Origin: Thioalbus denitrificans
GTDB taxonomy: Bacteria > Pseudomonadota > Gammaproteobacteria > DSM-26407
DNA length: 64,000 nt
Assembly (NCBI RefSeq): GCF_003337735.1
Contig: NZ_QPJY01000012.1
Span: forward strand, 1-64,000
Direction of reading: 5' to 3'
Every line of letters starts with the position of its first letter. Positions within the stretch are counted from its first letter, which is position 1. Under the pieces are notes generated by a model. The model saw only the letters and a program-made list of their open reading frames with translations. It ran no database searches and had not been told where the DNA came from. This document shows positions 37,431-45,891 of this stretch, piece by piece. The position numbers and the translations under genes were made by a program.

Positions 37431-38695
37431 CACTCCGCGAGCAGCGACTCGATCTGCGCCACCACCTCGGGGTCGTCCCATTCCAGGGCGCCGAAGAAGG
37501 CGAAGCGGATGTGACCGGCACGGTCCACCACGAAGCTGGTGGGGAAGCCGTGCACCTCCCAGTCCTTCAGCGCCACGCCGTCGGGGTCGATCAGCATCGG
37601 AAAGGTCACCTCGAAGGGCGCCGCGAAGGTACGCACCGTCTCGGCCGTCTCCCCCACGTCCACCGCCAGGACCTGGAAGCCGCGGTCGCGCAGCCTGGCG
37701 TAGAGGCGCTGCAGGGAGGGGATCTCCTTGACGCACGGGGGACACCAGGTGGCCCAGAAATTCACCAGCACCACCTGTCCGCCGAGGGCGTCGAGCGCAT
37801 GCTCCCCATCCTCCAGGTCCTTCAGCACCAGGGGCGGCGTGGCCCCCTCCCCCGCGTAGGGCTTGAGCAGGCGGCTGCGCGGCGCATCGGCCTGGGCCAG
37901 GGCGCCGCGCTCCGGCAGGGGAGCCGCCACGCGCGGCCTGGCGTAGCTCTCCAGCATCCACAATGCCTGGCTCACCTGGCCCGGCAGGCGCCGGGTCATG
38001 GCCTCCTCCACCGGGGTGAAGTCAGGCCGCTGGTTGTAGCCGTCGGAGACCTCCTCGAGCATCTGGGTCGTCACGTTGCTGCCGCCCCGCTCCAGCAGCT
38101 CGGTCAGGCGCTCCAGATGCCAGCTGGAGGCCGACAGGGTGGGCTGGAAGATATAGATGGGCAGGTTGGTGGCGGAGGCGATGGGCAGGTAACGGGCCTC
38201 GGCTCCCCCCTGGGGCGTCTCGGCGTAGAGGTTGGGGTGGAGCAGCACCGCCCCCAGCAGACCCGCCTCGCCGGGGTGGTCCAGCTGCCAGGCCCGGGCA
38301 GCCCCGAGGGCAAGGGGCGCGGTGCGCCCGGAGGCCATCAGGACCACCCGCCGGCCGTCCGCGGCCGCCGCCTCGATCAGTGCCTGGCCCAGACTGTCCG
38401 GGACCTCCTTCAGGCTGCCGCGCCCGGGCGAGAGCAGCAGCGCGAGGTGGATATCGGGCATCCAGACCTCGAACCCCATGCCCGCCAGCGCTTCGGCGGT
38501 GGGTCGCTGGCGGGGAGCGATGCCATGGTCCGAGGGCAACCACAGGATGCGCGTGTCGCCCGTGGCCGGATAGGTCTCGACCGCAATCTTCTCGCCGCCC
38601 GGCAGGGGCACCTCGAGGTTCCCGGCCCGGGCCGTGAAGGCCGTCAGGAGGGCCAGCAAAAACAATATCGGGCGCAGCACCGCCATTCTCATCAC
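37430..38695 (-). CDS. Exported protein: hydrolase-like domain fused to TlpA thioredoxin
   Basis: A 421-residue protein with signal peptide (about 1-24, ending ARA). Residues about 25-260 resemble an alpha/beta-hydrolase or esterase-like fold (GFEVWMPDIH, VVLMASGRTAPLALG, GAVLLHPNLY). Residues about 290-420 form a TlpA-type thioredoxin with WATWCPPCVKEIP and the cis-Pro loop GFPTSFVVD. Both parts should be periplasmic. The stop codon lies at the edge of the nested repeat. The start among Met1, Met2 and Met4 is undecided. Confidence 0.8.
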   Translation of the reverse strand: MMRMAVLRPILFLLALLTAFTARAGNLEVPLPGGEKIAVETYPATGDTRILWLPSDHGIAPRQRPTAEALAGMGFEVWMPDIHLALLLSPGRGSLKEVPDSLGQALIEAAAADGRRVVLMASGRTAPLALGAARAWQLDHPGEAGLLGAVLLHPNLYAETPQGGAEARYLPIASATNLPIYIFQPTLSASSWHLERLTELLERGGSNVTTQMLEEVSDGYNQRPDFTPVEEAMTRRLPGQVSQALWMLESYARPRVAAPLPERGALAQADAPRSRLLKPYAGEGATPPLVLKDLEDGEHALDALGGQVVLVNFWATWCPPCVKEIPSLQRLYARLRDRGFQVLAVDVGETAETVRTFAAPFEVTFPMLIDPDGVALKDWEVHGFPTSFVVDRAGHIRFAFFGALEWDDPEVVAQIESLLAE

Positions 38696-38752
38696 CCAGC
38701 CTCACACTCGGAATCCATGCCTGCAGCCACGCCGGTGTACCCGCACCGGCCC

Positions 38753-39094
38753 TCAGTCGATTTCCCGCCCCTGGCCGTCCAGCAGGACGGTATTCTGGGG
38801 TTCGCCGTCGGTGTCGATGCGCACCGTGTGCACTTCCGGCAGGCGGGAGACGATATACCCCGCCATGCCCTGCACCATGGCCGCGTTGCCGGCCTCCACT
38901 GCCAGCAGCAGCCGCTCGGCCGCGATCCGGGCCCGCATCACCCGCCCGGGCTTCTCCAGGAATTCCGGGCCCACCTGCCAGCCGGCGTCCATGTCCCGGT
39001 CCATCTTGTCGAAGAATTCGCTCCCTGCAGCCAGCGTCTCGGCGCTCACCTCCACCGGGTGGTGCCGCTGCTCGATCACAACATCCAGCATCAT
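38753..39094 (-). CDS. Hypothetical protein, 113 aa
   Basis: A small soluble protein with no recognised family. The sequence (PEFLEKPGRVMRARIAAERL, NAAMVQGMAGYIVSRLPEV, DGEPQNTVLLDG) looks helical then beta. GGAGA directly precedes two adjacent ATGs, so the start may be 39094 or 39091. It lies upstream of the hydrolase/TlpA gene on the same strand, with a 57-bp gap. Confidence 0.65.
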   Translation of the reverse strand: MMLDVVIEQRHHPVEVSAETLAAGSEFFDKMDRDMDAGWQVGPEFLEKPGRVMRARIAAERLLLAVEAGNAAMVQGMAGYIVSRLPEVHTVRIDTDGEPQNTVLLDGQGREID

Positions 39095-39290
39095 TCTCCA
39101 GTTCTCCGCGTCAGCATTCGGGTGCGGGCATTGTAACAGAGACCCAGGGTGCTGAATTCCCGAACTTTTCCAGGGCCTTGCGCACTGAACCCGGGACGCC
39201 CCTGATGGTCTATCCTGTTGACCTGCCGAAGGATCTCCTACCGCCCGCGAGCGGTACACAGTGCGGCCGACATGGCCACGGGGAGTTACC

Positions 39291-39692
39291 ATGAGTGACA
39301 AGATCGTCCTTACCGACGCGGAATGGCGCGAGCGCCTGACTCACGAGCAGTATCGCGTCTGCCGCGAGAAGGGAACCGAACGGGCCTTTTCCGGTGAGTA
39401 CTTCGACACCAAGACCCCGGGCACCTACCACTGCGCCTGCTGCGGCCAGCCCCTGTTCAGCTCCGGGGACAAGTTCGACTCGGGCACCGGCTGGCCCAGC
39501 TTCACCGCCCCGGTGGCGGAGCAGAACGTCCGCTTCGAGGAGGACCGCAGCCTGTTCATGCGCCGGGTGGAGGTGCTCTGCGCCCGCTGCGATGCCCACC
39601 TCGGCCACGTGTTCGACGACGGACCCGCCCCCACGGGCAGGCGTTTCTGCATGAACTCCGTGTCCCTGAAGCTGGAGCCGGAGGAGAGCTAG
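39291..39692 (+). CDS. msrB: Peptide-methionine (R)-S-oxide reductase MsrB
   Basis: A 133-residue repair enzyme reducing methionine-R-sulfoxide in proteins. The catalytic Cys lies in [10 protein letters not shown], the structural zinc is held by CACC and CARC, and GTGWPSF plus [10 protein letters not shown] are diagnostic. No signal peptide, so cytosolic. Confidence 0.96.
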   Translation: MSDKIVLTDAEWRERLTHEQYRVCREKGTERAFSGEYFDTKTPGTYHCACCGQPLFSSGDKFDSGTGWPSFTAPVAEQNVRFEEDRSLFMRRVEVLCARCDAHLGHVFDDGPAPTGRRFCMNSVSLKLEPEES

Positions 39693-39809
39693 CCATTCGG
39701 CAGGCCCCCTCGCGGCACATCGGGATGTGACGCGCGGCACCGCCCACTCCCGGGACCCCGCGGCGGGGGTTCGGGTACAATCCCGGCATCACCCGCCCTG
39801 GAGCCCCGC

Positions 39810-41015
39810 ATGCCCCCTGAGTCCGCCCCGCAGGAACCCCTCGCCACCCTCACGGTGGAGGGTTCCGAGATCACCCTGCTCGGCACCGCCCATGTCTCCC
39901 GCGCCAGCGCCGAGCAGGTCCGCATGCTGCTCTCCGGCGACGACTTCGACGCGGTGGCGGTGGAGCTCTGCCCCAGCCGCCACCACGCCCTGGTGAACCC
40001 GGACGCCCTGTCGCGGATGGACCTGTTGCGTGTGGTGCGCGAAGGCAAGGCGGCCATGGTGACCGCCAGCCTGGCGCTGGGCGCCTACCAGCAGCGCCTG
40101 GCCGAGCAGTTCGGCATCGAGCCGGGGGCGGAGATGCGCGCGGCGGTGGATTGCGCCCGTGAGGCCCACCTGCCGGTCCTGCTCATCGATCGCGAGGTGG
40201 GCACCACCCTGCGTCGGGTCTACCGCAACGTCCCCTGGTGGCGGCGCCTCAACCTGCTCTCGGGCCTGCTGGCCAGCGTGCTCTCGAAGGAGGAGGTGAG
40301 CGAGGCGGAGGTGGAACGGCTCAAGGAGGGCGACGTGCTGGAGACCACCTTCTCCCAGTTCGCCGACCGGGAGCAGGAGCTCTACGAGCCGCTGGTGGAT
40401 GAGCGCGATCGCTACATGGCCGCGCGCCTGCGTGCCGAGATCCGCGCCTCCGCCCACCCGCGCATCCTGGCGGTGGTGGGGGCCGGTCACCTGAAAGGCA
40501 TCGCCCGCTACCTGGCCGAGGATCGCGGGGACCCGGATGCCCTCATCCGCGAGCTGGATCACTTGCCGCCGCCCAGCCGCTGGCCGCGGCTGCTGCCCTG
40601 GATCATCGTGGCGCTGGTGGTGGTTGGCTTCGCCATCGGCTTCGCCCGCAGCCCCGACCTGGGCTGGACCCTGGTGGCCGACTGGGTGCTCATCAACGGC
40701 GGGCTGTCCGCCCTTGGCGCCCTGCTCGCCGCGGGCCATCCGGTCACGGTGATTGCCGCCTTCCTGGCCGCCCCGCTCACCTCGCTGAATCCCACCGTTG
40801 GCGCCGGAATGGTGACCGCGGCGGTGGAGGGCTGGCTGCGCCGGCCGCGGGTGGGTGACTTCTCCCGCCTGCGCCACGACACCACCCGCCTCTCCGGCTG
40901 GTGGCGCAACCGGGTGGCGCGCACCCTGCTGGTGTTCCTGTTCAGCACGCTGGGCTCGGCGGCCGGCACCTACCTGGCCGGTTTCCGCATCTTCGGCCGC
41001 CTCGCCGGCGGCTGA
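39810..41015 (+). CDS. TraB family protein with C-terminal membrane domain
   Basis: A 401-residue protein. The N-terminal ~250 residues are a TraB/GumN-type putative metallopeptidase domain with ITLLGTAHVS, VAVELCPSRH and the GAGHLKGI motif. Four to five membrane helices fill residues about 260-400. TraB itself shuts down pheromone production in enterococci; the role in proteobacteria is unknown. Confidence 0.85.
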   Translation: MPPESAPQEPLATLTVEGSEITLLGTAHVSRASAEQVRMLLSGDDFDAVAVELCPSRHHALVNPDALSRMDLLRVVREGKAAMVTASLALGAYQQRLAEQFGIEPGAEMRAAVDCAREAHLPVLLIDREVGTTLRRVYRNVPWWRRLNLLSGLLASVLSKEEVSEAEVERLKEGDVLETTFSQFADREQELYEPLVDERDRYMAARLRAEIRASAHPRILAVVGAGHLKGIARYLAEDRGDPDALIRELDHLPPPSRWPRLLPWIIVALVVVGFAIGFARSPDLGWTLVADWVLINGGLSALGALLAAGHPVTVIAAFLAAPLTSLNPTVGAGMVTAAVEGWLRRPRVGDFSRLRHDTTRLSGWWRNRVARTLLVFLFSTLGSAAGTYLAGFRIFGRLAGG

Positions 41016-41100
41016 CGCCGGGACCGGATCCGCCACCCTGGCCCCGGGCTGCGCGCGACCCCGACACCCGAACGACAAGAACCGTGATGGAGGAGCCGAC

Positions 41101-41889
41101 ATGGACCTGAAGCCGCTGCGGGAAGCCCTGGACCACTTCGTGCGTCCGGCCACCTACCCCCTCGCCATCCGCATGCTCGCCCCGGGCGAAGCGTTCCCCG
41201 GGCGCTGCAAGCGCCCCCGGCGGGATCTCCAAGAGGCGTTCGCCATCTGCCAGGGCTTCACCATGGCGCGACGCTACGGCTGGAGCCTCGGCTTCACCCG
41301 CGAGGACATCTCCTGCCCCCTGGCCAAGGTGGTGTGGGGCTTCGAGCCGATGCTCGACTACTACCTGAACGGCATGACCTGCGCCGGCATGTACACCGAG
41401 ACGCCCGCGGCCGGCGCGGTCTCCGAGGCGGCGGTGGACAAGTGGGAGTACGGCCGGTGGGAGGGGGTGGTGATGGCCCCCCTGCACCGCGCCGACTTCG
41501 AACCCCACGTGGTGCTCGTCTACGGCAACTCCGCCCAGGTGATGCGGCTGGTGACCGCCCGGCTGTGGCAGAGCGGCGGCCGGGTGGAATCCTCCTTCTC
41601 CGGGCGCATCGACTGCGCCGACGCGGTCATCACCACCATGCAGCGCGACGACTGCCAGGTCATCCTGCCCTGCTACGGTGATCGCATCTTCGCCCAGACC
41701 GAGGACGGGGAGATGGGCTTCACCCTGCCGGCCGGCCGCATCGGGGCCATCATCGCCGGGCTGGAGGGGACCCACCAGGGCGGCGTACGCTACCCGGTAC
41801 CCAGCTTCCTGCGCTACACCGGCGAGTTCCCCGAACACTACCGGGAGTTGGACCGCCAGTGGGCCGCCGATGCCGGGGAAGAGCCATAG
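41101..41889 (+). CDS. DUF169 family protein
   Basis: A 262-residue soluble protein. YPLAIRMLAPGE, CKRPRRDLQEAFAICQG, the conserved Cys in DISCPLAKVVWGF and the C-terminal EDGEMGFTLPAGR match the DUF169 family. Its function is unknown; conserved cysteines may bind a metal or cluster. The ATG follows GGAG and an 85-bp gap after the TraB gene. Confidence 0.82.
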   Translation: MDLKPLREALDHFVRPATYPLAIRMLAPGEAFPGRCKRPRRDLQEAFAICQGFTMARRYGWSLGFTREDISCPLAKVVWGFEPMLDYYLNGMTCAGMYTETPAAGAVSEAAVDKWEYGRWEGVVMAPLHRADFEPHVVLVYGNSAQVMRLVTARLWQSGGRVESSFSGRIDCADAVITTMQRDDCQVILPCYGDRIFAQTEDGEMGFTLPAGRIGAIIAGLEGTHQGGVRYPVPSFLRYTGEFPEHYRELDRQWAADAGEEP

Positions 41890-42033
41890 GAACCCGCCGG
41901 GAACGGGGTTCCGGCACCGAGCGCACCGCCTCGCACCCGGAGGCACGGGCCGTGGTCCGCCGGAGGCTGTCCCCGGGCGCGACGCGGCACACCGACTGGC
42001 CACGCCGCCGGACACCCGCTAACCTGAGGCGCC

Positions 42034-42399
42034 ATGATAGGCAAGATTCTCTTCACCGCAGCGATCATCGGCGCCCTGCTCCTGTTCGCGCGCACCCGCA
42101 CCGCGAGCCGGCCGCCGCGCCGCGCCCCGGCACCGCCGCCCCGGGCCAGCGCGACGGCGCGCCTGGCCGCCTACGGCACCCTGGCCGTGGTGCTGATCAC
42201 CGGGGCGGTCTTCTACTACCTGGACTGGCGCGAGGATCACCGCGTCATCAGCATCCGCGTCATCAACGCCACCAGCGGCGAGGCGGTCACCTACCAGGCC
42301 TACAAGTCCGCCATCGAGGGACGCAGCTTCGAGACCCTCGACGGCCGCCAGGTGACCCTCTCCGACGCCGAGCGGGTGGAGATGGTCGAACTGCCCTGA
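42034..42399 (+). CDS. Small membrane-anchored hypothetical protein
   Basis: A 121-residue protein with two hydrophobic helices (ILFTAAIIGALLLFA and LAAYGTLAVVLITGAVFYYL) separated by a Pro/Arg-rich loop, then a soluble C-terminal part of about 55 residues. No family recognised. It ends eight bases before the next gene, so the two are probably one operon. Confidence 0.65.
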   Translation: MIGKILFTAAIIGALLLFARTRTASRPPRRAPAPPPRASATARLAAYGTLAVVLITGAVFYYLDWREDHRVISIRVINATSGEAVTYQAYKSAIEGRSFETLDGRQVTLSDAERVEMVELP

Positions 42400-42406
42400 C
42401 CATGCC

Positions 42407-43456
42407 ATGTCCCTCCTGCTCTTCGGCCTGCCCGTGCCCGACCACCCGGCGGGGAACGCCGCCGTGACCCCCCTGGAGATCGCCGCCTCGGGCGCCGCCT
42501 GCCTGGCCGGCCTCGTGGATGGAGAGGGCCGCTTCCGCTACCGCTTCGACGCCGACAGCGGCGCGGAGGCCTCCGGCTACAACATCCTGCGCCATTGCGG
42601 CACGGTCTGGGCCATGCTCGACGTGCACCGCCACAGCGGGAGTCCCGGAACCCTCCCCGAAACCGCGGTGCGGGCCATGGCATGGCTGCTCGACAACCAC
42701 CTGCGCTTCTTCCGCGCCGTGGACAACCCGGTGCTGGTGGAGGAGAACAGCATCAAGCTCGGCGCCAATGCCCTCGGCGTGCTCGCCCTGGTGGCCCTGC
42801 ACCGGGCCACCGGCACCGCGCTGGCGCTGGACCTGGCCCGCGGCCTGGCCGGGTACATGGTCGGCGAACAGCGCCACGACGGCGATTTCGTGCACAAGCG
42901 CTTCTTCCGCTCGGGCCGGGTCTCCGATTTCCGTTCCGAGTACTACACCGGGGAGGCCCTGCTGGCCCTGTGCGAGCTCGGCGCGGCGACCGGCGAGGCC
43001 CGCTGGCGCGAGGCCGCCGCCGCCGTGGCCGACCGGCTCGGCCCGCTGGACTACGGCGTGGAGCAGCACTCCCACTGGATGCTCTACGCCCTCGATCGCC
43101 TCCACGAGGCCACCGGCGCGGAGCGCTACCACCGGCATGCCGAGCGCATCGCCCGCCATATCGTCGCGCACCCGGACTACCGGGCGTGGCGGCGCAGCAC
43201 CCCCATCGCCTGCCGCAGCGAGGGGCTGCTGGCCTTCCTGCGGCTGCTGGAGCGGCGCGCCGCGGTGGAGGACCTGGCCCTGCGCCAGGCCTGCCTCAAT
43301 ACCGTGCGCGAGAACCTCGCCCTGCAGGCCGGGTTCCGCACCCCGGCGGGCTGCTTCGTGCGCGGCGGCGGGGACAGCCGCGGACGGGAAGTGCGCATCG
43401 ATTACATCCAGCACAACATCTCCGCCTTCCTGCACTACCACCTGGGCGGCTACTGA
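42407..43456 (+). CDS. Predicted alpha/alpha-toroid (six-hairpin glycosidase-like) protein
   Basis: A 349-residue soluble protein built of repeated helix pairs with conserved aromatic and acidic turns (GYNILRHCGTVWAML, FRSEYYTGEALLALCELG, GVEQHSHWMLYALDRL, RIDYIQHNISAFLHY). This pattern fits an (alpha/alpha)6 barrel as in family-88/105-type or epimerase-like enzymes. No signal peptide. Substrate unknown; family assignment is by pattern only. Confidence 0.55.
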   Translation: MSLLLFGLPVPDHPAGNAAVTPLEIAASGAACLAGLVDGEGRFRYRFDADSGAEASGYNILRHCGTVWAMLDVHRHSGSPGTLPETAVRAMAWLLDNHLRFFRAVDNPVLVEENSIKLGANALGVLALVALHRATGTALALDLARGLAGYMVGEQRHDGDFVHKRFFRSGRVSDFRSEYYTGEALLALCELGAATGEARWREAAAAVADRLGPLDYGVEQHSHWMLYALDRLHEATGAERYHRHAERIARHIVAHPDYRAWRRSTPIACRSEGLLAFLRLLERRAAVEDLALRQACLNTVRENLALQAGFRTPAGCFVRGGGDSRGREVRIDYIQHNISAFLHYHLGGY

Positions 43457-43683
43457 CAGCACCGGCCGACGCCCCCGTCGCACATGCCGGCCGCGGCATC
43501 CGCCGGGTTCGTGCGCCCTGGGCGACGGGGCCAAGGGGGCCATGTTGCTCTGCACCGTGCACCCGGTGCCGGTTTCGGGTATGAAGAGCAGTTTAAGCGT
43601 TTGTGAATATTCCCCGGCCGTGCCGAATACGCCCGGCGGGGGGAGCCGGAGGCACAGGCGCCCGGATCAGACACGGAGAGTGC

Positions 43684-44646
43684 ATGTCCAGCAAGCATCC
43701 CATCATCGCGGTGACCGGCTCCTCGGGCGCCGGCACCACCACCGTCCGCGCGGTGTTCGAGGACATCTTCAAGCGCGAGGCGGTCAACGCCGTGTGCGTG
43801 GACGGCGAGAGCTTCCGCCGCTATGACCGCGACACCATGCGCGCGGCGTTCCGGGCATCGGTGGGCGAGGGACGGCCCATCAGCCACTTCGGGCCCGAGG
43901 CGAACCTGCTGGACCGGCTCGAGGGGCTGTTCCGCGAGTACTCGCGCACCGGCACCGGCCTCATCCGCCGCTATGCGGGCACCGCCGCGCAGGCCGAGGC
44001 GCTGGACGTGCCGGAGGGCAGCTTCACCCGCTGGGCGGAAATCTGCGACGGCACCGATCTGCTCTTCTACGAGGGGCTGCACGGGGGCTGCATCGAGGCC
44101 ACCTGGTCCCACCGCCACATGAGCCCCTCCCACAACCCGTTCGTCATCCGCGAACGCCACCGGCTGGAGACCCGCTACGACACCGGCATCGACGTGGCCC
44201 AGTGGGTGGACCTGCTCATCGGCGTCGTGCCGAGCATCAACCTGGAGTGGATCCAGAAGATCCACCGCGACACCACCCTCAAGGGCGCCTCGGCGGAGGC
44301 GGTAGTGGGCACCATCATGCGCCGGCTGCCCGACTACATCCGCTACATCACGCCCCAGTTCTCGCTCACCGACATCAACTTCCAGCGCGTGCCGCTGGTG
44401 GACACCTCCAATCCCTTCATCGCCCGCGACGTGCCCTCGCTGGCCGAGAGCATCCTGGTGATCCGCTTCCGCGAGCCCAAGCGGTTCGACTTCCCCGAGT
44501 TGCTGCAGCGGATTCCCAATGCCTTCATGTCCCGCCCCAACACCCTGGTGGTGCCGGGCGGCGAAATGGAGCACGCCCTGCGGGTCATCTGCACCCCGCT
44601 GGTCCACGAACTGGTGGAGCGCATGCGCCACAGCCGGGAGCTGTGA
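43684..44646 (+). CDS. prk: Phosphoribulokinase
   Basis: A 320-residue class I (proteobacterial) phosphoribulokinase making ribulose 1,5-bisphosphate for RuBisCO. P-loop GSSGAGTTT is at residues 12-20; DGESFRRYDRD, SHFGPEANLLDRLE, FYEGLHGG and WSHRHMSPSHNPFVI are family hallmarks. It shows that the host has a Calvin cycle; no RuBisCO gene is in the window. It faces the rnfD-like gene, with hairpins between them. Confidence 0.95.
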   Translation: MSSKHPIIAVTGSSGAGTTTVRAVFEDIFKREAVNAVCVDGESFRRYDRDTMRAAFRASVGEGRPISHFGPEANLLDRLEGLFREYSRTGTGLIRRYAGTAAQAEALDVPEGSFTRWAEICDGTDLLFYEGLHGGCIEATWSHRHMSPSHNPFVIRERHRLETRYDTGIDVAQWVDLLIGVVPSINLEWIQKIHRDTTLKGASAEAVVGTIMRRLPDYIRYITPQFSLTDINFQRVPLVDTSNPFIARDVPSLAESILVIRFREPKRFDFPELLQRIPNAFMSRPNTLVVPGGEMEHALRVICTPLVHELVERMRHSREL

Positions 44647-44650
44647 GGGG

Positions 44651-44667
44651 CCCCTGCGGGGCAGGGG
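44651..44667 (+). terminator. Short hairpin after phosphoribulokinase
   Basis: CCCCTGC-GGG-GCAGGGG forms a perfect 7-bp stem starting five bases after the prk stop codon. There is no T-run, so this is a weak terminator candidate. Confidence 0.45.
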
Positions 44668-44670
44668 TAC

Positions 44671-44745
44671 GGATGAAAGGGTTACGGATAAAGATCGACA
44701 GTTCTCCTCGATCTGTGACCCCGTAACCCCGTGACCCTTTCATCC
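44671..44745. repeat. Long inverted repeat between convergent prk and rnfD-like genes
   Basis: Arms 44671-44687 and 44729-44745 (ggatgaaagggttacgg and its complement) match at 16 of 17 positions, and inner parts can extend the stem. The right arm is made of 7-mer units (ccgtaac, cccgtga) and includes the last codons of the rnfD-like gene. It may terminate both genes and belongs to the same short-period repeat class as other loci in the window. Confidence 0.75.
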
Positions 44746-45765
44746 CTCCCGGTGGCCGTAGACCCGGGGGCGGACGAAGTGGTCGATGGTGGGGGCGGCG
44801 ATGTTCATCAGCAGCACGCCGAAGGCCATCCCGTCGGCATAGCTGCCATAGGTGCGGATGATCCATACCAGCACCCCGACGCCGGCGCCGAACACCAGCC
44901 GGCCGCGGCCAGATGCCGCGCCGCTCACGGGATCGGTGGCGATGAAAAAGGCTCCGAGCAGGGCCGAGAAGGTGAAGACGTGGAACCCCGGGCCGGCGAA
45001 CCGATCCGGTTCCAGCCCGTGGAACAGGCCCGCCATCAGGGCCAGCGCACCCAGCAGGCCCACCGGCACATGCCAGGTGATGACCCGGGTGGCGAGCAGC
45101 GCCAGCCCCCCCAGCAGCAGCATGATGTTCACCATTCCCCAGCCTGGCCCGCCGTAGCTGCCGAACACGGGCTGGGTCATGATCTCCGCGACCGTGCCGC
45201 CCGCACTGAGGCTGTTCTGCAGGTGATCCAGGGGGGTTGCCATGGTGATGGCGTCGATGGCCAGGCCCGCGGGCAATTGGCCGGCGAAGGCGAACTGCAG
45301 CTGATCGGAGAAGCCGAGGTGGATATCCCGCAGGACCATCGGCGGAAGCCAGGTGGTCATTTCCGGCGGGAAGGCGATCAGCAGGACCACGTAGCCCACC
45401 ATGGCCGGATTGAAGACGTTGTTGCCCAACCCGCCGTAGAGGTGCTTGGCCATGATGATGGCGAAGGCCGCCCCCACCGCGGGCAGCCACCAGGGCACCA
45501 GCGGGGGCAGACAGACAGCGAGCAACAGCGCCGTGACCAGCGCGCTGCCGTCACGCAGAAACACGACCACCGGCCGCCCGCGCAGCCGCAGCATCAGCGC
45601 CTCCGCCGCCAGCGCCACCACCACCGCCACGGCGATGTTGATCACCACACCCCAGCCGAAGCTCCAGGCCTGGACGACGATGGCGGGAACCAGTGCCGCC
45701 ACCACCAGCAGCATGTCGCGGGTAATGCTGCCGGTGGTGTGGACATAAGGCGGACTGCTGGGCAT
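44740..45765 (-). CDS. RnfD-like membrane subunit (orphan)
   Basis: A 341-residue protein of the NqrB/RnfD family with about nine to ten membrane helices. The flavin-attachment region is seen in AITMATPLDHLQ, where the Thr would carry covalent FMN, and GGLGNNVFNPAMVGY and ATDPVSGAA are conserved. RnfD is normally one of six subunits of an ion-pumping ferredoxin:NAD oxidoreductase, but no other rnf gene is nearby. The ATG giving MPSSPPYVHTTGS is chosen by homology of the N-terminus. Confidence 0.85.
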   Translation of the reverse strand: MPSSPPYVHTTGSITRDMLLVVAALVPAIVVQAWSFGWGVVINIAVAVVVALAAEALMLRLRGRPVVVFLRDGSALVTALLLAVCLPPLVPWWLPAVGAAFAIIMAKHLYGGLGNNVFNPAMVGYVVLLIAFPPEMTTWLPPMVLRDIHLGFSDQLQFAFAGQLPAGLAIDAITMATPLDHLQNSLSAGGTVAEIMTQPVFGSYGGPGWGMVNIMLLLGGLALLATRVITWHVPVGLLGALALMAGLFHGLEPDRFAGPGFHVFTFSALLGAFFIATDPVSGAASGRGRLVFGAGVGVLVWIIRTYGSYADGMAFGVLLMNIAAPTIDHFVRPRVYGHREG

Positions 45766-45891
45766 GGATGCGCGGCTCCCTGGGCGGATAATCACTAGTA
45801 TGCCCAGTCCGCACCTTCGGCGCGAATACCGCGACGTCAACCCACAGATTCCGCAGGGATTTCCCCTCCGGCCTGACGCCCGGCCCCGCCG

